Source: Annulohypoxylon bovei var. microspora (lineage: Eukaryota > Ascomycota > Sordariomycetes > Xylariales > Hypoxylaceae). Taken from it: a stretch of DNA of 64,000 bases. The notes under the pieces are model-generated. The model did no database searches. It had not been told where the DNA came from and was given only the letters and a program-made list of their open reading frames with translations. Location: NCBI GenBank assembly GCA_022836615.1, contig MU405371.1, positions 1 to 64,000 on the forward strand. The letters are read 5' to 3'. Position numbers and translations under genes: made by a program. Below are positions 21,632-34,560 of the stretch, piece after piece; positions within the stretch are counted from its first letter, which is position 1; each line of letters starts with the position of its first letter.

Positions 21632-23494
21632 CTATCCGTACATGTCGCTCTCAGGCGTGTGAATGGACCCTATGTCCGTGAACTCAGTCACCCTCCGTCG
21701 CCGATCCACGACGTGGTGCTCGGCGGCCTGCGGCTCCTGCCGATGCTGCTCCGGCGGCGTTCCCGTCCTCACCCCGTACCCGGCGTACGACTCCTGCTCC
21801 CACCGCGGTCCCTCCTGCTCTCGCCTAGCCATGGGCCCCGAGATCTCGAACCCGATGGACAGCACCTCATCCCGGTCGTCTTGGCTGTGCGGAGGCGTCA
21901 CGTCCTCGATGGGCCGGTCCACGGTTATCCGTGGCGGCACATATTTCGTCGGTTTCCGAGCCTTGGTGGGAAGTGAGAGACGAGGAGCACGCTGCCCGGG
22001 AGGAGGTGGCGGCGGCGGAGGGGGCGCGGCGCCGGGGAGGATGGTATGGGTTGTGGGCCCGTGGCGTGGTAGTGATGTTACTGCCGGAGGTGCTAGTTGT
22101 GTTGAATGAGGTTGGGGAAGTTGAAATTGGGGGTATGGGTATGGCTGTGATTGGAATTGCGTAGGTAGCGGAGGGAGGACGTCCTTGCCGCTGGTTGCCG
22201 CGGTGGTGGGGATATATGCAGGTGGTATCGTTCGGTTTATTGGAGGTGCTGCGTTGAGATAGGAATTTATGGCGAAAGTATCGGGTTTATTAGATTTGAT
22301 CGGCGGCGGCGGGCTAGGTGTGTCATTTCGGGAGGCTGTTCGGCTCGCGACCCGGGGTAGGTACGCTGGGTGGGTGGGCAGGCCCAGCTGATTCGGATTG
22401 TATGTATAATTCGGGTTTACATTGCCTTGCATCACCTTCTCCATCCGGTCGTAATATTCGGCATTGTTAGGGCAACGCTGCTGAGCCCGCGTTGCCCAGT
22501 CCGTCGATAGCGAGCTCGTGGCATCTCTGTTATATTGTGGATAGCTGCCGACCAGAGGTGGCGTGATGGACTTGCGGCCGTCTTGCGAGTCGAGAGGGCT
22601 ACCGTAGAGATACTTCTGCTTTCGGTGATAGACCCAGAATAATCCCGTCCCCCCTAAAAATAGCAACGTAGCTCCGACAGCAATACCGACGATCGCTCCA
22701 GTGGTCATGGTAGTTTTGGACGTGTCATTCGAGGCGGTGGTCTGATTCTGGGGAGCAGCGGTGATATTCACTTGGAACTGCGTGAATAAGGACCCGCTAA
22801 GACCAACGAGGTCGCCGGGCTGAGGTTTTTGCTCACATCCCGCCTGTAGCGCTGTGAGAACTATTAAAAGTTAGCAAGAATTATCTCCTACCAGGGAGGG
22901 TATGAGTCTTCGTACAGTTTGACATGTAAAATTGGTTAGAACTAGATCGAAAGCACTGGACGCAGTCTTGCAGCTGTGAGCCAGAAAATGCGCCACCATC
23001 GGCAGTGCAATAGTCCAGCTGAGTACCATTGCTGGGATTCAAATTCCCGGTCTCCAATGCTTGCTTGAGAGGTCGACAAGCATAATCAATATCGCACGGA
23101 GACGATATAGTTTTCGTCACATTGGGGAAACCGTAGAGGCATACGTCAACAGAGTATCGTAAGTTGTCTTTGGTAGAGTCAGTACGGTAACTCGCACATC
23201 TTGCGACTATAGACACGTACATAAATACCAAGATACGTCGCTTTCTCCATTGCTCATCGCATGGCTCTCTTGCAAGCATTCGACGCAGTTCTTAAACTGG
23301 ATACCAGGGGCTGTCGTCGAGTAATCCTGATCATTACATACGATATCTGACGAGTTCGTCGACGACACATCTTGGTTTGTCAGATCGTCTAAGCAGACAG
23401 CCGCACATGATGACCCCGAGGTAACTTGCAACGCTACTGTCCTTTGCTGAAGATATAGGAGACAGAATATAAATATGACGCGACTCGAGGTCAT
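21632..23494 (-). CDS. 12-Cys single-pass membrane protein, paralogue A
   Basis: Three exons, 23494-23221, 23167-22916 and 22851-21632, encode about 581 residues. A signal peptide (MTSSRVIFIFCLLYL...) is followed by an ectodomain with 12 cysteines: C-x3-C, C, C-x2-C in exon 1, six in exon 2 and one in exon 3 (LQAGCEQKP). One membrane helix (AIVGIAVGATLLFLGGTGLF) precedes basic residues and a long disordered tail with a proline run near the middle. Start chosen at the ATG directly before the signal peptide; an upstream in-frame Met at 23593 would bury it. Paralogues lie at 37060 and 58604 with introns at the same places. A surface sensor or wall-anchored protein is plausible; the function is unknown. 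Confidence 0.82.
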
Positions 23495-26400
23495 GTCGGA
23501 GAAAGAAGAGGAAACGAGGAAAGGGCTAGGTTGGACGAGAGTGAAGGCACCGTCTTGATGATTCGAACATCGCACTAACCATTCATCAACCACAATACTG
23601 ACTATTCGAGGGATATGTAGTATGACTCTAACAAAGCAATGCTTTTAGAAAAAGGATACGAATGGGAACCAGATACAAATCTAGAGACTTAGCCAGACCC
23701 GAGGGTCGTCGGTATGTACATATAGGTTAGAGGCTGCATCTTACCCTTGGCGAAAAGTTGTCATATGCAAGACAGGCGGCTCCAGAGCGCGGACCGTGCT
23801 AGCCTACCTGAGATTTGGGAATACTAACGGCGTAAAAGAGCATGTGTAGCCGTGGAGTTGTTTCCCATTATAGCACGAATTGTTGGTAGCTCTAATGAGG
23901 GGGGAACACTACTTACCTAGGTAGACCAATCAGGTTTGAATCCAGAAAATGATCTTGATATCATTCTAGCCATTCAAATCCATGACTGGCCAATGGGGAG
24001 GAACGGACAACTTCACGAAAGGCGCGAGAATGGGTCTACCGGTGCGAAGAAGCAGAAATCCAATCTCAGAGACTAGAATTTTAAGTCCGGGGAGGTCGAA
24101 ACGAGTGAACAGGGGTAAACGGCCAGGACGCGATATGAGTGGCCTGGCAGACGCCGGCCAGAACAGCGACCGGCAGCCTGCCGAACTAGGAAACATCGGA
24201 CCAATCATACCTCACACATGCTAGGAAGACGCCGGTGGATCAGCGTCTGTGAGAAGCTTGAATTGAGGAGACAGGCTACCCAAATACTCCGAATGTTCAA
24301 CACTCAGGTTTTAGGGGCCATCAACAGACAGTGCAGCGTAACATAGCGTAATACTGGCAAGCGCTCGCCTTGCCTACATACTTATTAGCGCTTAATTGAA
24401 AATATCATATTTACCTTAGAAAAGCCCTAGAAAAGACGGGAAGCGAGAAAAGGACAGCCTACAATTCAGCTAGGCGTGGTAAACGAGGTTGCAGCAACAG
24501 CGCTTGTCATGCTTTGGTCTTTGATAGGGCGCCAAGAAAATCGGGCGCGGTCACGCGTATGCAGCAATACCTACAGGTAGGTAGTGACTGTGGCTTGCAG
24601 ACCTGCCTGCAAGTGTGCCCAATCAGTGTGCTGTTACTTGCGTCAATAGAGAATGCTCAAGTATCAACAATTAATTGGTATGATAAGAAAACATCACAAA
24701 TTGTTGGGTATGAGGAGAGTAAAATGATGTTATTCTTAGAGATGGTTGCAGTTTAACTTTCCCAGCCATTCTAACTTCACTTGGCATCATATTGATGACA
24801 TAATCAACCCCGCATACTAGGTAGGGTTCGGATGAAGCCCGCGGCACGACCTCCAAGCCGATCCGAGTCCCATCAAAAGCTTAAAATTACGTGATCAAAA
24901 CGCCCCCTTGCTTTAGGCCAACCTACCCAATTTACCGACGTCGATAACTGTACCTAGTACCTAGTCCGGAATCCTACCGCTAGGTACCTTTAGGAACTGT
25001 TAGGATTCATCTTTTTAATAGTGGTCTACCAACATCACTCCTTGGAAGTCGCTATAACCGCCGCGGAGTTTACGGTTTACTTACTCTCCCTATCAATAGT
25101 CCAACTTCCAAGTCCATGGTACATGGTGATCTCATACACGCGGATCAAGTACCCCGAAATTCTCACCGATTTAACCCATCTAGAGATATTAACTATTGTT
25201 CTTTTGCCTATGATAAACACTCTAGTGCTAATAGAATATAGGGAGGTATGTTTCCCGTGTTTGCTACAAGATGTGGCCGTTATCTAGTTCGGAGACCGAG
25301 TATTGCTCTTCGTGTACAACCAACATATATCCCTCCCGGCGAATACAACAAGCGCGCATCCGATTCCGAAGACGATGCGGAACCAAAATATATGGCTCAG
25401 TTGGTTAAGGTTCATGCCAGTGTGCATCATCGGGATCTATGTCACACTATCACGCCCAACTACCTAGGAACAAATGCAGGTACGATCGCTAGATTAACTG
25501 AGACCATGCCATTTTACGAGTGACCTTGGACGATATATTAAGGATATACATATAAGCGAGGTAAAATGATACCTAATAGAATATCCTGCCTGTGACCGAT
25601 CTAGGTATCAAGGGATATATGTAGCAGGCATATAACTGCAGGTAGATAGTGTAATTGTGAAAACATCACACTATTTATAATTACCTAGGTAGATACTTTC
25701 CTTCTTTACCACCTAGGTACATAAGTAAGCACTATAATCAACATCAAATGGCCTGGAATAATCATATTTAGGTACCTACCTACTTATGTAGAAAGAAAGT
25801 ATACCAAGGATAACCTTATGATATTGATTAGAGTAGGGCTGATGATATGTGTAGTTACACGGGTGACTTTCCATCGTTCGCGGGTTTAAAGACTTAGGTA
25901 AGCAGGTATTTATACTCCTTATTATTTTAATTAACACAAATTACTTATACACATTCGACTAAACAATCTAATAAATTCGGGAAAACATACATGTCGGTTA
26001 ATGCAAGTACTTACTTAAGTCTTAAGAAGCTTAACAGTATATTTAGGTACCTTCCCATATCCTTGCTAACGCTATGGCTTTTATCCATCACGATTCGTAC
26101 CGGCCGTATTCTTCGAATACAATATAATTCAAAGCCATCGTAGAATTCCGACAAAAGTTCATATCATATTCAAAACTAGATTCGTCACTTGGGTAGGTAG
26201 GTATGTTCACATTGAATTGAAGTTGAAGAAACGTAATTGTGATCGTCAAGTTGCTTAAATGTTTCCCTTACACAAATATGCGAGGTATTTACTAACATCT
26301 ATATTTGTGTGGAGCGCGTTATTTCACTCTCAGTTCCCTCTTAGAAGGTTCGTACTATTATCACACACGGCAACTACCTACCCAGCTATGTATAAAGTCC

Positions 26401-26509
26401 ATAGACAACATCGCAAATTTCAGTCAGAAACACAACCATTCTTTTCTACGCAAGGATCTTCAGCTTTGAGTAAAACCAATATCTCATAATTCTTATAACT
26501 CATCTCAAC
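23495..26509. other. 3-kb gene-poor stretch
   Basis: No supported gene. Frames at 23966-24224 exist on both strands as shadows of one GC-richer patch. From about 25540 to 26200 the sequence is packed with ACCTAGGTA, TAGGTACC and AGGTACCTACCTAC words. The final few hundred bases are the promoter of the secreted-protein gene at 26510. Confidence 0.45.
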
Positions 26510-27060
26510 ATGCAGAAATTCCTAATCCCGCTTTTGAGCCAGTTCCTTGTGACCCTTGCTCAGGGGCGAACGGTTCACGAGAAGCGGGAGGAATCCTACG
26601 TCTGGAAAATCCTAGATTTAACCCGAGGTAAGTAAACACTAATGGCCATGCCCGTTGGAAAAAGGGGTTAATATTGCGTCTAGATGTGATTCCAGAGGAA
26701 AATCGTGTCGAGATGTCTATGTTCATACTGGACGGATCCCCTCAAGGTGTTTATTGTATGGTCAACGCAACGGCTCCTCCTAATACGGATCTCAAGACCT
26801 GGGGATTTGCGAACTTGGACTGTCTCGATAATGACTGGTCGGTCCACTGGGGATATCAGTCCGCCAACGATGCAGGAATCATGACTGTAGTCTCGTAAGT
26901 TTCAACATGCTACTTACTACCATGATATAATTTGCTGACAACCTTGATGATCAGTCCTGAAAAGGATAGAGACGCATTTTTCGGGTTCAACAACATTAAC
27001 TCGGGCGAACAATTAGGAAATGCCGGCCCCAGCCAAGTTCAGTCTTGTAAATGTGGCTAG
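26510..27060 (+). CDS. Small secreted protein, short member of a pair
   Basis: Three exons, 26510-26627, 26684-26894 and 26955-27060, encode 144 residues. MQKFLIPLLSQFLVTLAQG is the signal peptide. The mature protein has a W-K-I-L-D-L-TRG entry motif, a core with GVYCMVNATAPP and HWGYQSANDAGIMTVVS, then FFGFNNINSG and a CKCG end; four cysteines lie in the mature part. It matches the C-terminal domain of the larger protein at 28871, whose second and third exons have the same lengths (211 and 106 nt) and the same phases. An extracellular role is expected; the activity is unknown. Start chosen as the only ATG ahead of the signal peptide. Confidence 0.78.
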
Positions 27061-28870
27061 CCGCATGCTATGCTACTTAACAAGAATCGATAACCTACAT
27101 AATTGCCAGAGGAAGGATGGTAAAGGCTTTATCAGTGTGGATTTAAACCTGTAATCATTGTCTTTTGCTTCATGCTAATTCTTCATTATTGCGTATTACT
27201 TTGTATTCGGGTATTTGTAGGTAGTTATGAAGTATAAGCTTTATTGAAAAGAATTAAATGATAATCTGGATTATGCTGTATAGAAAATACTTTTAGTATT
27301 AGCTAGGTAGTTACCCTTATATTTATTATTTGGTTTATAAGAAGTAAGCAGGCAGATATAGTTTTGCTCATTACCAACGACGTTTTTATTTTGAAGACCA
27401 CTCTGTAGGTATAGAACTACGTGATATAACCAAATCAGTTCTTCATGATCCACCAACCTAAAATGAGTAACCGTAGGACTATTTGTAAGTATAGTTCAAG
27501 GCCACAGTACCTATGTAGATACCTACCTAGGTAGGTAGGTTAGCCAGGACTCATCATATTCTACAGGCGTGACAACCTACGGTAACTTATATGAATTGTA
27601 CAGGTAGGTGGTCATACAGATTGTACTACATAGGAAAAGTATTTGCATGTAGTTAGATGTCATTGGATGGCTGCTTTTATCGCATCTTTGTAACTTGAAA
27701 CTCTTTATGCTGTAACCTGGCTGACACTACATTCAGAACTGTCAACCTGATTCTAGATATTTCCGCTAGTAGAATGACTTCATATTTGTTACAGTGACTT
27801 GGTTCTATGTCATGCACTTGTAAATTCGAGTGTGATGCAATCAGGGGATCATAGGTAGGTATCCTTACACGACAGAGGTAGGTGTATTTCGGCATACTGC
27901 GGCATCTACAACTTAATTAATATGATAGGTAGAAGATATTTCCTTATAAGTAATGTTGACAGAGGGTTCACTACCTCATATCCCTAGTCTACTTCTGCCA
28001 CGCAATAGCCGTATCATAATAGGGTCGTTCTTCTCTTCCTGTATCGTTACAGCATGCATCTTAAAATATCACCTAGCACTGCTTCAAGGGTCTTACAAGG
28101 TCTTGCAAAAGCTCGTATAGAGATGGGTTGGTTGACGCAAGATCATGCTAGCAACCTCGTACAACTCAACTACGCTTTATAGCTGATGGAACAGACTAGC
28201 CATTCGTCAGGGGCATTTCTGACTAGGTTTCAGAATTTTCATCCCAGGCGATCTATCCAGGGTCGCGGCCTGAGTTCCCATATTCTGATTCAATGACATA
28301 CGTCAATGTCTCGAACCGATACTAGGTAGGTAACTGGTATTGCTGATCTACCATGTCTCATATAGATGGTTTGCTGCGGGAAGCCGACGGGTTTATGTCA
28401 TTGAGGTTCTACAAGATCACTGTAACGAGCGTCCTCTGTATTTGACCTGTGGTACTGCTTGAAGACGTGGCTTGGAAGCAAACAAATGAGCTTCGCCTTG
28501 TTGTATCCCCTGAATCAATATCTCCAAGCTCAAAAGCTCAGGGGGATTACGACTAAGATTAACCGGAAGCGAGGCAGATACGTGATTCTTTACGATCATA
28601 CCGCTTGTCTGGTGTCTCATAAGGCCTGGTTGATGTCGCGCATGTTTGCATATGCGGATGTGCCGTCGTTTGCTTCAAGGCCTAATCCTTGACGCGCAGT
28701 AGAGACACTCGGCAATATTTCATCATGTCTACACGGGAGACGACGAAGGTCGGGTGGATATATGGCTACCTAGGTATATAAGCAGTTGTCCGAATCAACA
28801 TAGCTCAAATCCAAGGCACCACTGCAAGAATATTCAGATCGAAGCAGAATAAAAATTGAAACCATTCAAA
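27061..28870. other. Intergenic between the two related secreted genes
   Basis: No gene is supported. A palindrome-rich TACCTACCTAGGTAGGTAGG stretch lies at about 27521-27540. Several short frames are present on both strands with no family resemblance. Confidence 0.4.
28775..28782 (+). promoter_or_regulatory. Candidate TATA box
   Basis: TATATAAG, 88 bp before the start codon of the secreted-protein gene at 28871 and directly after a TACCTAGG word. Spacing fits a core promoter of an inducible fungal gene. The assignment rests on sequence alone. Confidence 0.35.
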
Positions 28871-29846
28871 ATGAAGTTTTCGTGGCCGAGATTTCTCTTC
28901 TTTCTTTTTAGTTCCGCCACCGTCTGTCTGGCAGCATCGGTTGGGCCGACGGGAGAACTGACGGTATCCGATGCCCGCCGCACCAAATTACGAAATAACA
29001 CGCTCTGCTATTGGCATTTTACCGTAACCAACTCTAGTTTGGAGGCGGATACGATCGACATCTTCAGCTGCGACTTCAACGTCAGGGCTGTGGATGGGGC
29101 GGACTGCGGCGTGGCATCATTCCAAGACTCTTGCAGCGGTAATAGCTCGTTCACCGTCAACGGCGGACACAGCGACAAGGGATTCGTCGTAATTGTTCTC
29201 GTGGACAAGGCTCAAGGGTCCCAGGCTTACTTCGCATTCTCGGATGGTGCCCTAGACACCGCGTCTAATATCTCTCAGCAGACCAAGCCCATCTCTCCCC
29301 TGGAAAATACCCGGCGACGAGATTTGGTCGTTGGACGACAGGAAAATGGCAATAGCACCCCATCTACTACCGAGTGGAAAGTCGAGGATCTCTTCAGAGG
29401 TACGGTACCTAAAACTGTTGGTATGGGTATAACTTTGTATCTGACATGAGATATTCAGACGTCGACGTCGAAAAGCACACGGTTACCGTAGGCTTCAGAC
29501 TCCTAGACGGAAGCATGGGTGGCTCACGTTGCATGCTCACTTTGACACCACCTGAAGGCGCTGACATGCAAAGCTGGGAGTGGTATAATAAGGAATGCGA
29601 TGGGAGTGGTTACTTTGCCTCGTGGGGCTACATGGAAACTGGCGACGCTGGCGTTATGACGATAGTCAAGTAAGCACCGTAACACCTCACTTTACCCCCC
29701 TCCCCAAAAATACAATGGTTAGCTAACGTGCCTTATGAAGTTCGACTCGGAATGGACTGGCGTTCTTCGGTTTCTCCAATATCAACTCGACTTCGTACCT
29801 AGGAGATGCGGGACCAAATCCGGTTTCGCCCTGTAAGTGCGGTTGA
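28871..29846 (+). CDS. Secreted two-domain protein, long member of the pair
   Basis: Three exons, 28871-29399, 29459-29669 and 29741-29846, encode 281 residues. MKFSWPRFLFFLFSSATVCLA is the signal peptide. Residues of about 22-145 form an extra N-terminal domain with four cysteines (TLCYWHF, FSCDF, ADCGVASF, DSCSG). A basic linker (ENTRRRDLVVGR) may be a processing site. The C-terminal domain matches the protein at 26510: WKVEDLFRG, CMLTLTPPEG, SWGYMETGDAGVMTIVK, FFGFSNINS and a CKCG end. The closeness and equal exon lengths point to duplication followed by loss or gain of the N-terminal domain. The function is unknown. Start is the ATG next to the signal peptide, not the upstream TTG. Confidence 0.82.
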
Positions 29847-31960
29847 GCATGACTCGGCGAGGTTTAAAAGATAACACGATTGATTTATGGAAGGGCTCAG
29901 TTCTAGTTTTTATGTCAAATAATGGGACAAAATAGACAGCAATGCAGTCAGACATTCCTTTAAGGTCGACCAGTTGAGTTGGGTCTAGGGGTTGAATAAG
30001 CGCGCGGCTGGCCTCAAAAGGGGCTACGACTATTAACGTCACTAAAACCAACTATGCAGTATGCAGCACTTTGAAGTACTTTTAATTGCGTAATGAACTT
30101 CCGAACTCATGACAATTTAGGATTATGAGACCAAGCGTTCTAGATTGGAGATATCTCTTCCCGACTCTTGGTCTTTCGCTACCATAACACGCCTGCCTAT
30201 CTCGTTAGTTATACTGAGGTTGTCAGGATGATTATAATAGTGGTTAGGACAAATGCTGCATAGATTTTAGTTTAGACCGTGTTGGTTTACTTGTTGTACA
30301 CCTGACTGTCGTCTATCTGCAAGTAACCGGCATGGGCATTGGCTGGTTGGTTCCCACATAATCGTCGTTTGGACATATCAAATATGATGAGTATTTCGCA
30401 GCGCAAGGCCCTCAACCTGCGGTCGACCAATATGGCCAGGAAGGATCAAAAGAAGTCGCACGAATATATATATGAGAGGGGCGTGGCATTCTTTTTATAT
30501 CTGTTAAATGATCGCCTGCAGCAGTGAGGCGCCGTCTTGGCAGATCCTCAGCCAACACTCGATGAACAAGGATGCCGACAAGGTACGGCACAGGCATACT
30601 TGTAACTTAACTGCCGAATGCTTAGAGCTTCGGAATCTTACAACATCATGATTAAAAAAAGGGAAAGACAGCTATTGGGAAGTATTGATGGAACAGTGGT
30701 GGTAGTAGTAAAATAACGAGCTAGAAATATTACTGGATGACGCCTAAGACAATATTCCGCTGTAGAAAATGTCCGCAACTTTAGGGGCTGTCGTGTAACT
30801 TAACTTGACGTCGTTGGGCGGGAGGGGCCGCTAATAACTGGAGGTTTATAAAACGGGGCAGCGCTTAAAATGGGACCTTAGGATGCCCAGCATCAATGGT
30901 ATGCACCTACCTGTGGGTAAGTACTTCGCACCTGGGTACATATTGTAGTACATATGTTTGTTTGGAGAGGATTGCTTTCGACTTCATGAAATCATTCGAT
31001 TATCGGCAGAGTATTTTCTTTTTTTATGCTGTTATTTAAACGCCGATGATACATACTAGCTTGCGAGCTCTTAGACGAGAGTGAAGGTGGGGTTGATACC
31101 TAATGCTTAATAAATCGACGGTACTAGGTAGGTAGGTACTATCTACATAGTCTGATGATTAATCCGCGTATCCTGTCAGCCATAGGTACAATCTCTCACC
31201 TTTCCATTCCTGCTTGGAATTAAACGGTTGAGCTAGACAGAGCATGTGATAAGAGTTAAATCTGTATCACACCGATAGTAAGAGAGAACTAACTCTTCAA
31301 TGGCTAGACGCATACATCTGCAACTCTCTTATTAAGTGATGAATACGATTAGAAGGTGATCCTACATAGTAGTCCGTAAGGTCCCAGCCAGTGGGTAGAA
31401 TTACACGTGTGGGCCGGCAGGATAGATGCTGATGATTTGCTGACGGTCCCTGCCTGCCATTGGCAGAGCGCTAAACAAGCCCTTGTAAGTGGCTGCGATG
31501 GATGGTATCCCCTGTTCCGTGAACTCTGTAGAATGATCTAAACAGGTGGCTCGTGTGTTAAGTGGGCGGTACATACAGGGCTCCTACAGGAACAAAGCCG
31601 AAGTACCTAAATCGACCCCACCAGGCTTAGGTACGTATTGTACATAGGTACCATTAATGGTCAACTGTTAGATAACCCACCTGGATGTGATCCATCCCGC
31701 TCTCGCATATATCGTTGTCGTCGTGATGCCAACTCCTGCACAATACGCAGATTTCCCTGTCGTCGAGTAGTAGATCGATAATTGCTGAGTTGTTGCGGGA
31801 GCAGGTGGCGCCGTCTTGTCTAGACTACAGCGGAAGTTGTTCTAGCAGCGCCAACATCGTCATCTCGAGCTTCTCCACCACCAGATATTGGGAACTCGAG
31901 TTTTCCATACAACAGTTATTGGGTGTTATCGGGTAGCAAGATAAGGAAGACGTTGCGAAA
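29847..31960. other. 2.1-kb intergenic region
   Basis: No gene is supported. TAGGTAGGTAGGTAC-type words occur near 31126-31140 and 31628-31652. The region near 31840-31960 is likely 5' leader and promoter of the NTA1 gene. Confidence 0.4.
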
Positions 31961-34560
31961 ATGAAGATCGCATGCTTGCAGTTCGCGCCTCAGGTACCTA
32001 TCCATCCCAGCTATGTCAATATAGCAATCATTAATCATTAAACATTAAACTAATGAGCCTCAAGGTCGGCGACGTTGATAATAACCTAAACCGAGCCGAC
32101 GCCATCCTGAACAAGGCGAACCCTCAAGACTTGGACCTTCTCGTCCTACCCGAGTTAGCGGTAACAGGTAAATAGTTGCCGTAGTGCAAGTGTGTAGCGG
32201 GAACACAGACTGATTCGCTTAGGCTACAATTTTCGATCTCTGCGTGACATCTCTCCTTTCCTCGAGCCGACAGGGGCAGGAATCTCTTCGGTATGGGCGA
32301 GAACGACCGCTCTCAAATACAACTGCACCACAATCGTCGGCTATCCAGAGAAGATGGACGTTTCTAGACAATGGCCGACGTCTCCCGAATACTACAATTC
32401 TGCCTTGATGGTAAACCAAGACGGAGATACGATCGGGAATTATCGAAAGACGCATCTGTACTATACCGATGAGACATGGGCTCTTGAGGGATCTGGCTTC
32501 TTCAGGGGCCGTCTTCCCGGCATAAAGGGCAACGTAGCAATGGGTATCTGTAAGTACTCTGTGATTTATCGCCGTCGTCTGTTCACCCCGCTAACTAGGC
32601 TCACCAGGTATGGACATCAAGTAAGCGGCGCGATTAAGCACAGAGTATATCTTACTAACCTTTAGTTAGCCCTTATAAGTTCGAAGCCCCGTGGCATACG
32701 TTCGAGTTTGCATTCCACGTCTTAGAATCGAACGCGAATGTAGTTATCCTAAGCATGGCCTGGCTTACTACCGAGGACTTCGGAGTCTACTCGAGTAAAA
32801 GCTCGGAGCCAGATTTGGACACGTTAACCTACTGGCTGACAAGATTGGAACCGCTCATCCGCGCCGAAACCGAGGAAGAGATCATCGTGATCTTCGCGAA
32901 CCGGACTGGGGTCGAGGATAATGCTGTGTATGCAGGTACGAGTGCGGTAATCGGGATCCAGGGCGGCGAGGTCAATGTTTATGGAGTTCTCTCACGCGGA
33001 GCAAAGGAACTTTTGGTCGTCGATACGGAGGCGGCCCCATATGCTAAATTGGTGTATCGGCCGGAGGGAGAAGATAAAACAGTCGGCGCAGCAGGTAGTG
33101 AGCTCGCAGTGCCACCAAGCGACGTATCAAGCCAAGGAGGGCCATCGGGCATGTCAAATGCCTCGTCGAGCGTCTCGGGGAGGCCAAGTGCACCCACCGA
33201 CTCAAACACCGAAGTCTCAGAGCCACTCATAGAATCCGGTCGTCGAAGCGTCCCACGTACGGGACACGGCGAGTCTCCAGTCTCGCCTCGATATTTCTGG
33301 AAGCGGTCTCCCTTAGGAATTGATTATGACGAGTTAGCAGAAGATGTTACACCCCGAAGTGTTGATTTAGACCCCGATGCCGAATTTTCCGGACTGGTCA
33401 GCAATTTCAACGATCCTGTCGCTACCAGCGAGACCTCTATTAAACGGCCCACCTCGACAAAGTCCCGAAACGCAAGCCGCCATAGGTCTCGTAACTCACA
33501 GTCTACTAACCAAGTAGAGCAGCCACCCCAATCAATACCGATAGGAGTGAGGAAGCAAAATGATCAGGACGTCAAAGGAACATCTAGGAGAGCGACGCCT
33601 GACGTTGGACGGGCGATGTTATCTCCAGATTTGGAAAAGCTTGGTGCAGACCTCATGGTATTTCAAGGAGACTTAGCCAGCGGCCCGAGACGCGACAGTC
33701 TCATATGTCACGTGGACGAAGAGGATTATGCGGCCGTACTGCTGGCCAAGCGGAAAGACTCGGCCGGAAAGAAGTTGAACAAACTTGATACGCATACCGG
33801 CCGCTCCAGCTCGCGACACGCCAAGGCGAACGATTCACCAAGATATAACAATGGAAGGTCTCACTCGAGAAGTAAAGCGTCAAATGAATCGCCGACATCG
33901 CCTTTTGAGACAAGCCAGGGCACTCCTGCTCGCCCGGCAAGTCGTGGAAGACACCGGAGTGGTGGTACGACGACGCCGAAAAGCCTATCGAAGAAGAGTT
34001 CTCATGGCCGGATGACGTCTAGCGGAGTTCCCCCGCCAGTACCTAGCGACATACGGGGTTTGAATAATGAGCCCAACCGCCACACTAAACACCAGGGCGA
34101 AGGCCTATCGAACGCGACATCACCATCTCATCGGCATCGGCAGGATACCGTACCGTTGCCCGGCAAGTCGACGAGGTTTAAGAACCCAGAACCGGCGGCC
34201 GACCGTGAGCCGCACGAGGCATCACTACCGGTCAGGACGACAAAGCATCGTAAAGGGGATTCGCGCTCAGCGTTAAGCAAGGAGGCGGTTTCCCCTCAGA
34301 AGTCCACCGACTCGAGTCCGAGTAGTTACTCCCCTCGAGCTCCGGCAGAGCCTAGGGCACGTGCGCCCAAGTTTGTTCCCGAAAGGATCCCGCCAACACC
34401 TAAGGCCATGATACTCCCTCCCGACTATGATGGCGGTAGTAACCATCAAAGCATGCCTGTACCACCAAGAAAACAGCAACAGCAACAAGTAGTTAGTGTG
34501 AAATGCGTCGAAGAGAGTACCGAAGTGCGAGGTGAGAGGCCAAGGAGTGCAGTGTGGTAA
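31961..34560 (+). CDS. NTA1: Protein N-terminal asparagine/glutamine amidase (NTA1-like)
   Basis: A nitrilase-superfamily enzyme that deamidates N-terminal Asn/Gln and feeds proteins into the Arg/N-degron pathway. Five exons, 31961-31993, 32065-32167, 32223-32549, 32608-32620 and 32670-34560, give about 788 residues. The Glu-Lys-Cys triad is visible: Glu in VLPELAVTG, Lys in GNYRKTHLYYTDE, and Cys in GICMDINPYKFEAP. The cysteine codon is split between exon 3 (T) and the 13-nt exon 4 (GT). The catalytic domain ends near ELLVVDTEAAPYAKLVYRPE. The remaining 480 or so residues are Ser/Arg/Pro-rich and disordered, much longer than in the yeast enzyme, and resemble extensions seen in other filamentous-fungal members. 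The tail's purpose is unknown. Confidence 0.9.

Noticed and set aside
23966..24224. Open frames on both strands of a GC-richer patch
   Set aside because: They mirror each other on the two strands, have no introns, signal peptide or family pattern, and lie in gene-poor DNA.
25021..25523. Two overlapping frames near 25.0-25.5 kb
   Set aside because: First opens with GTG; neither has motif, signal or splice continuation.
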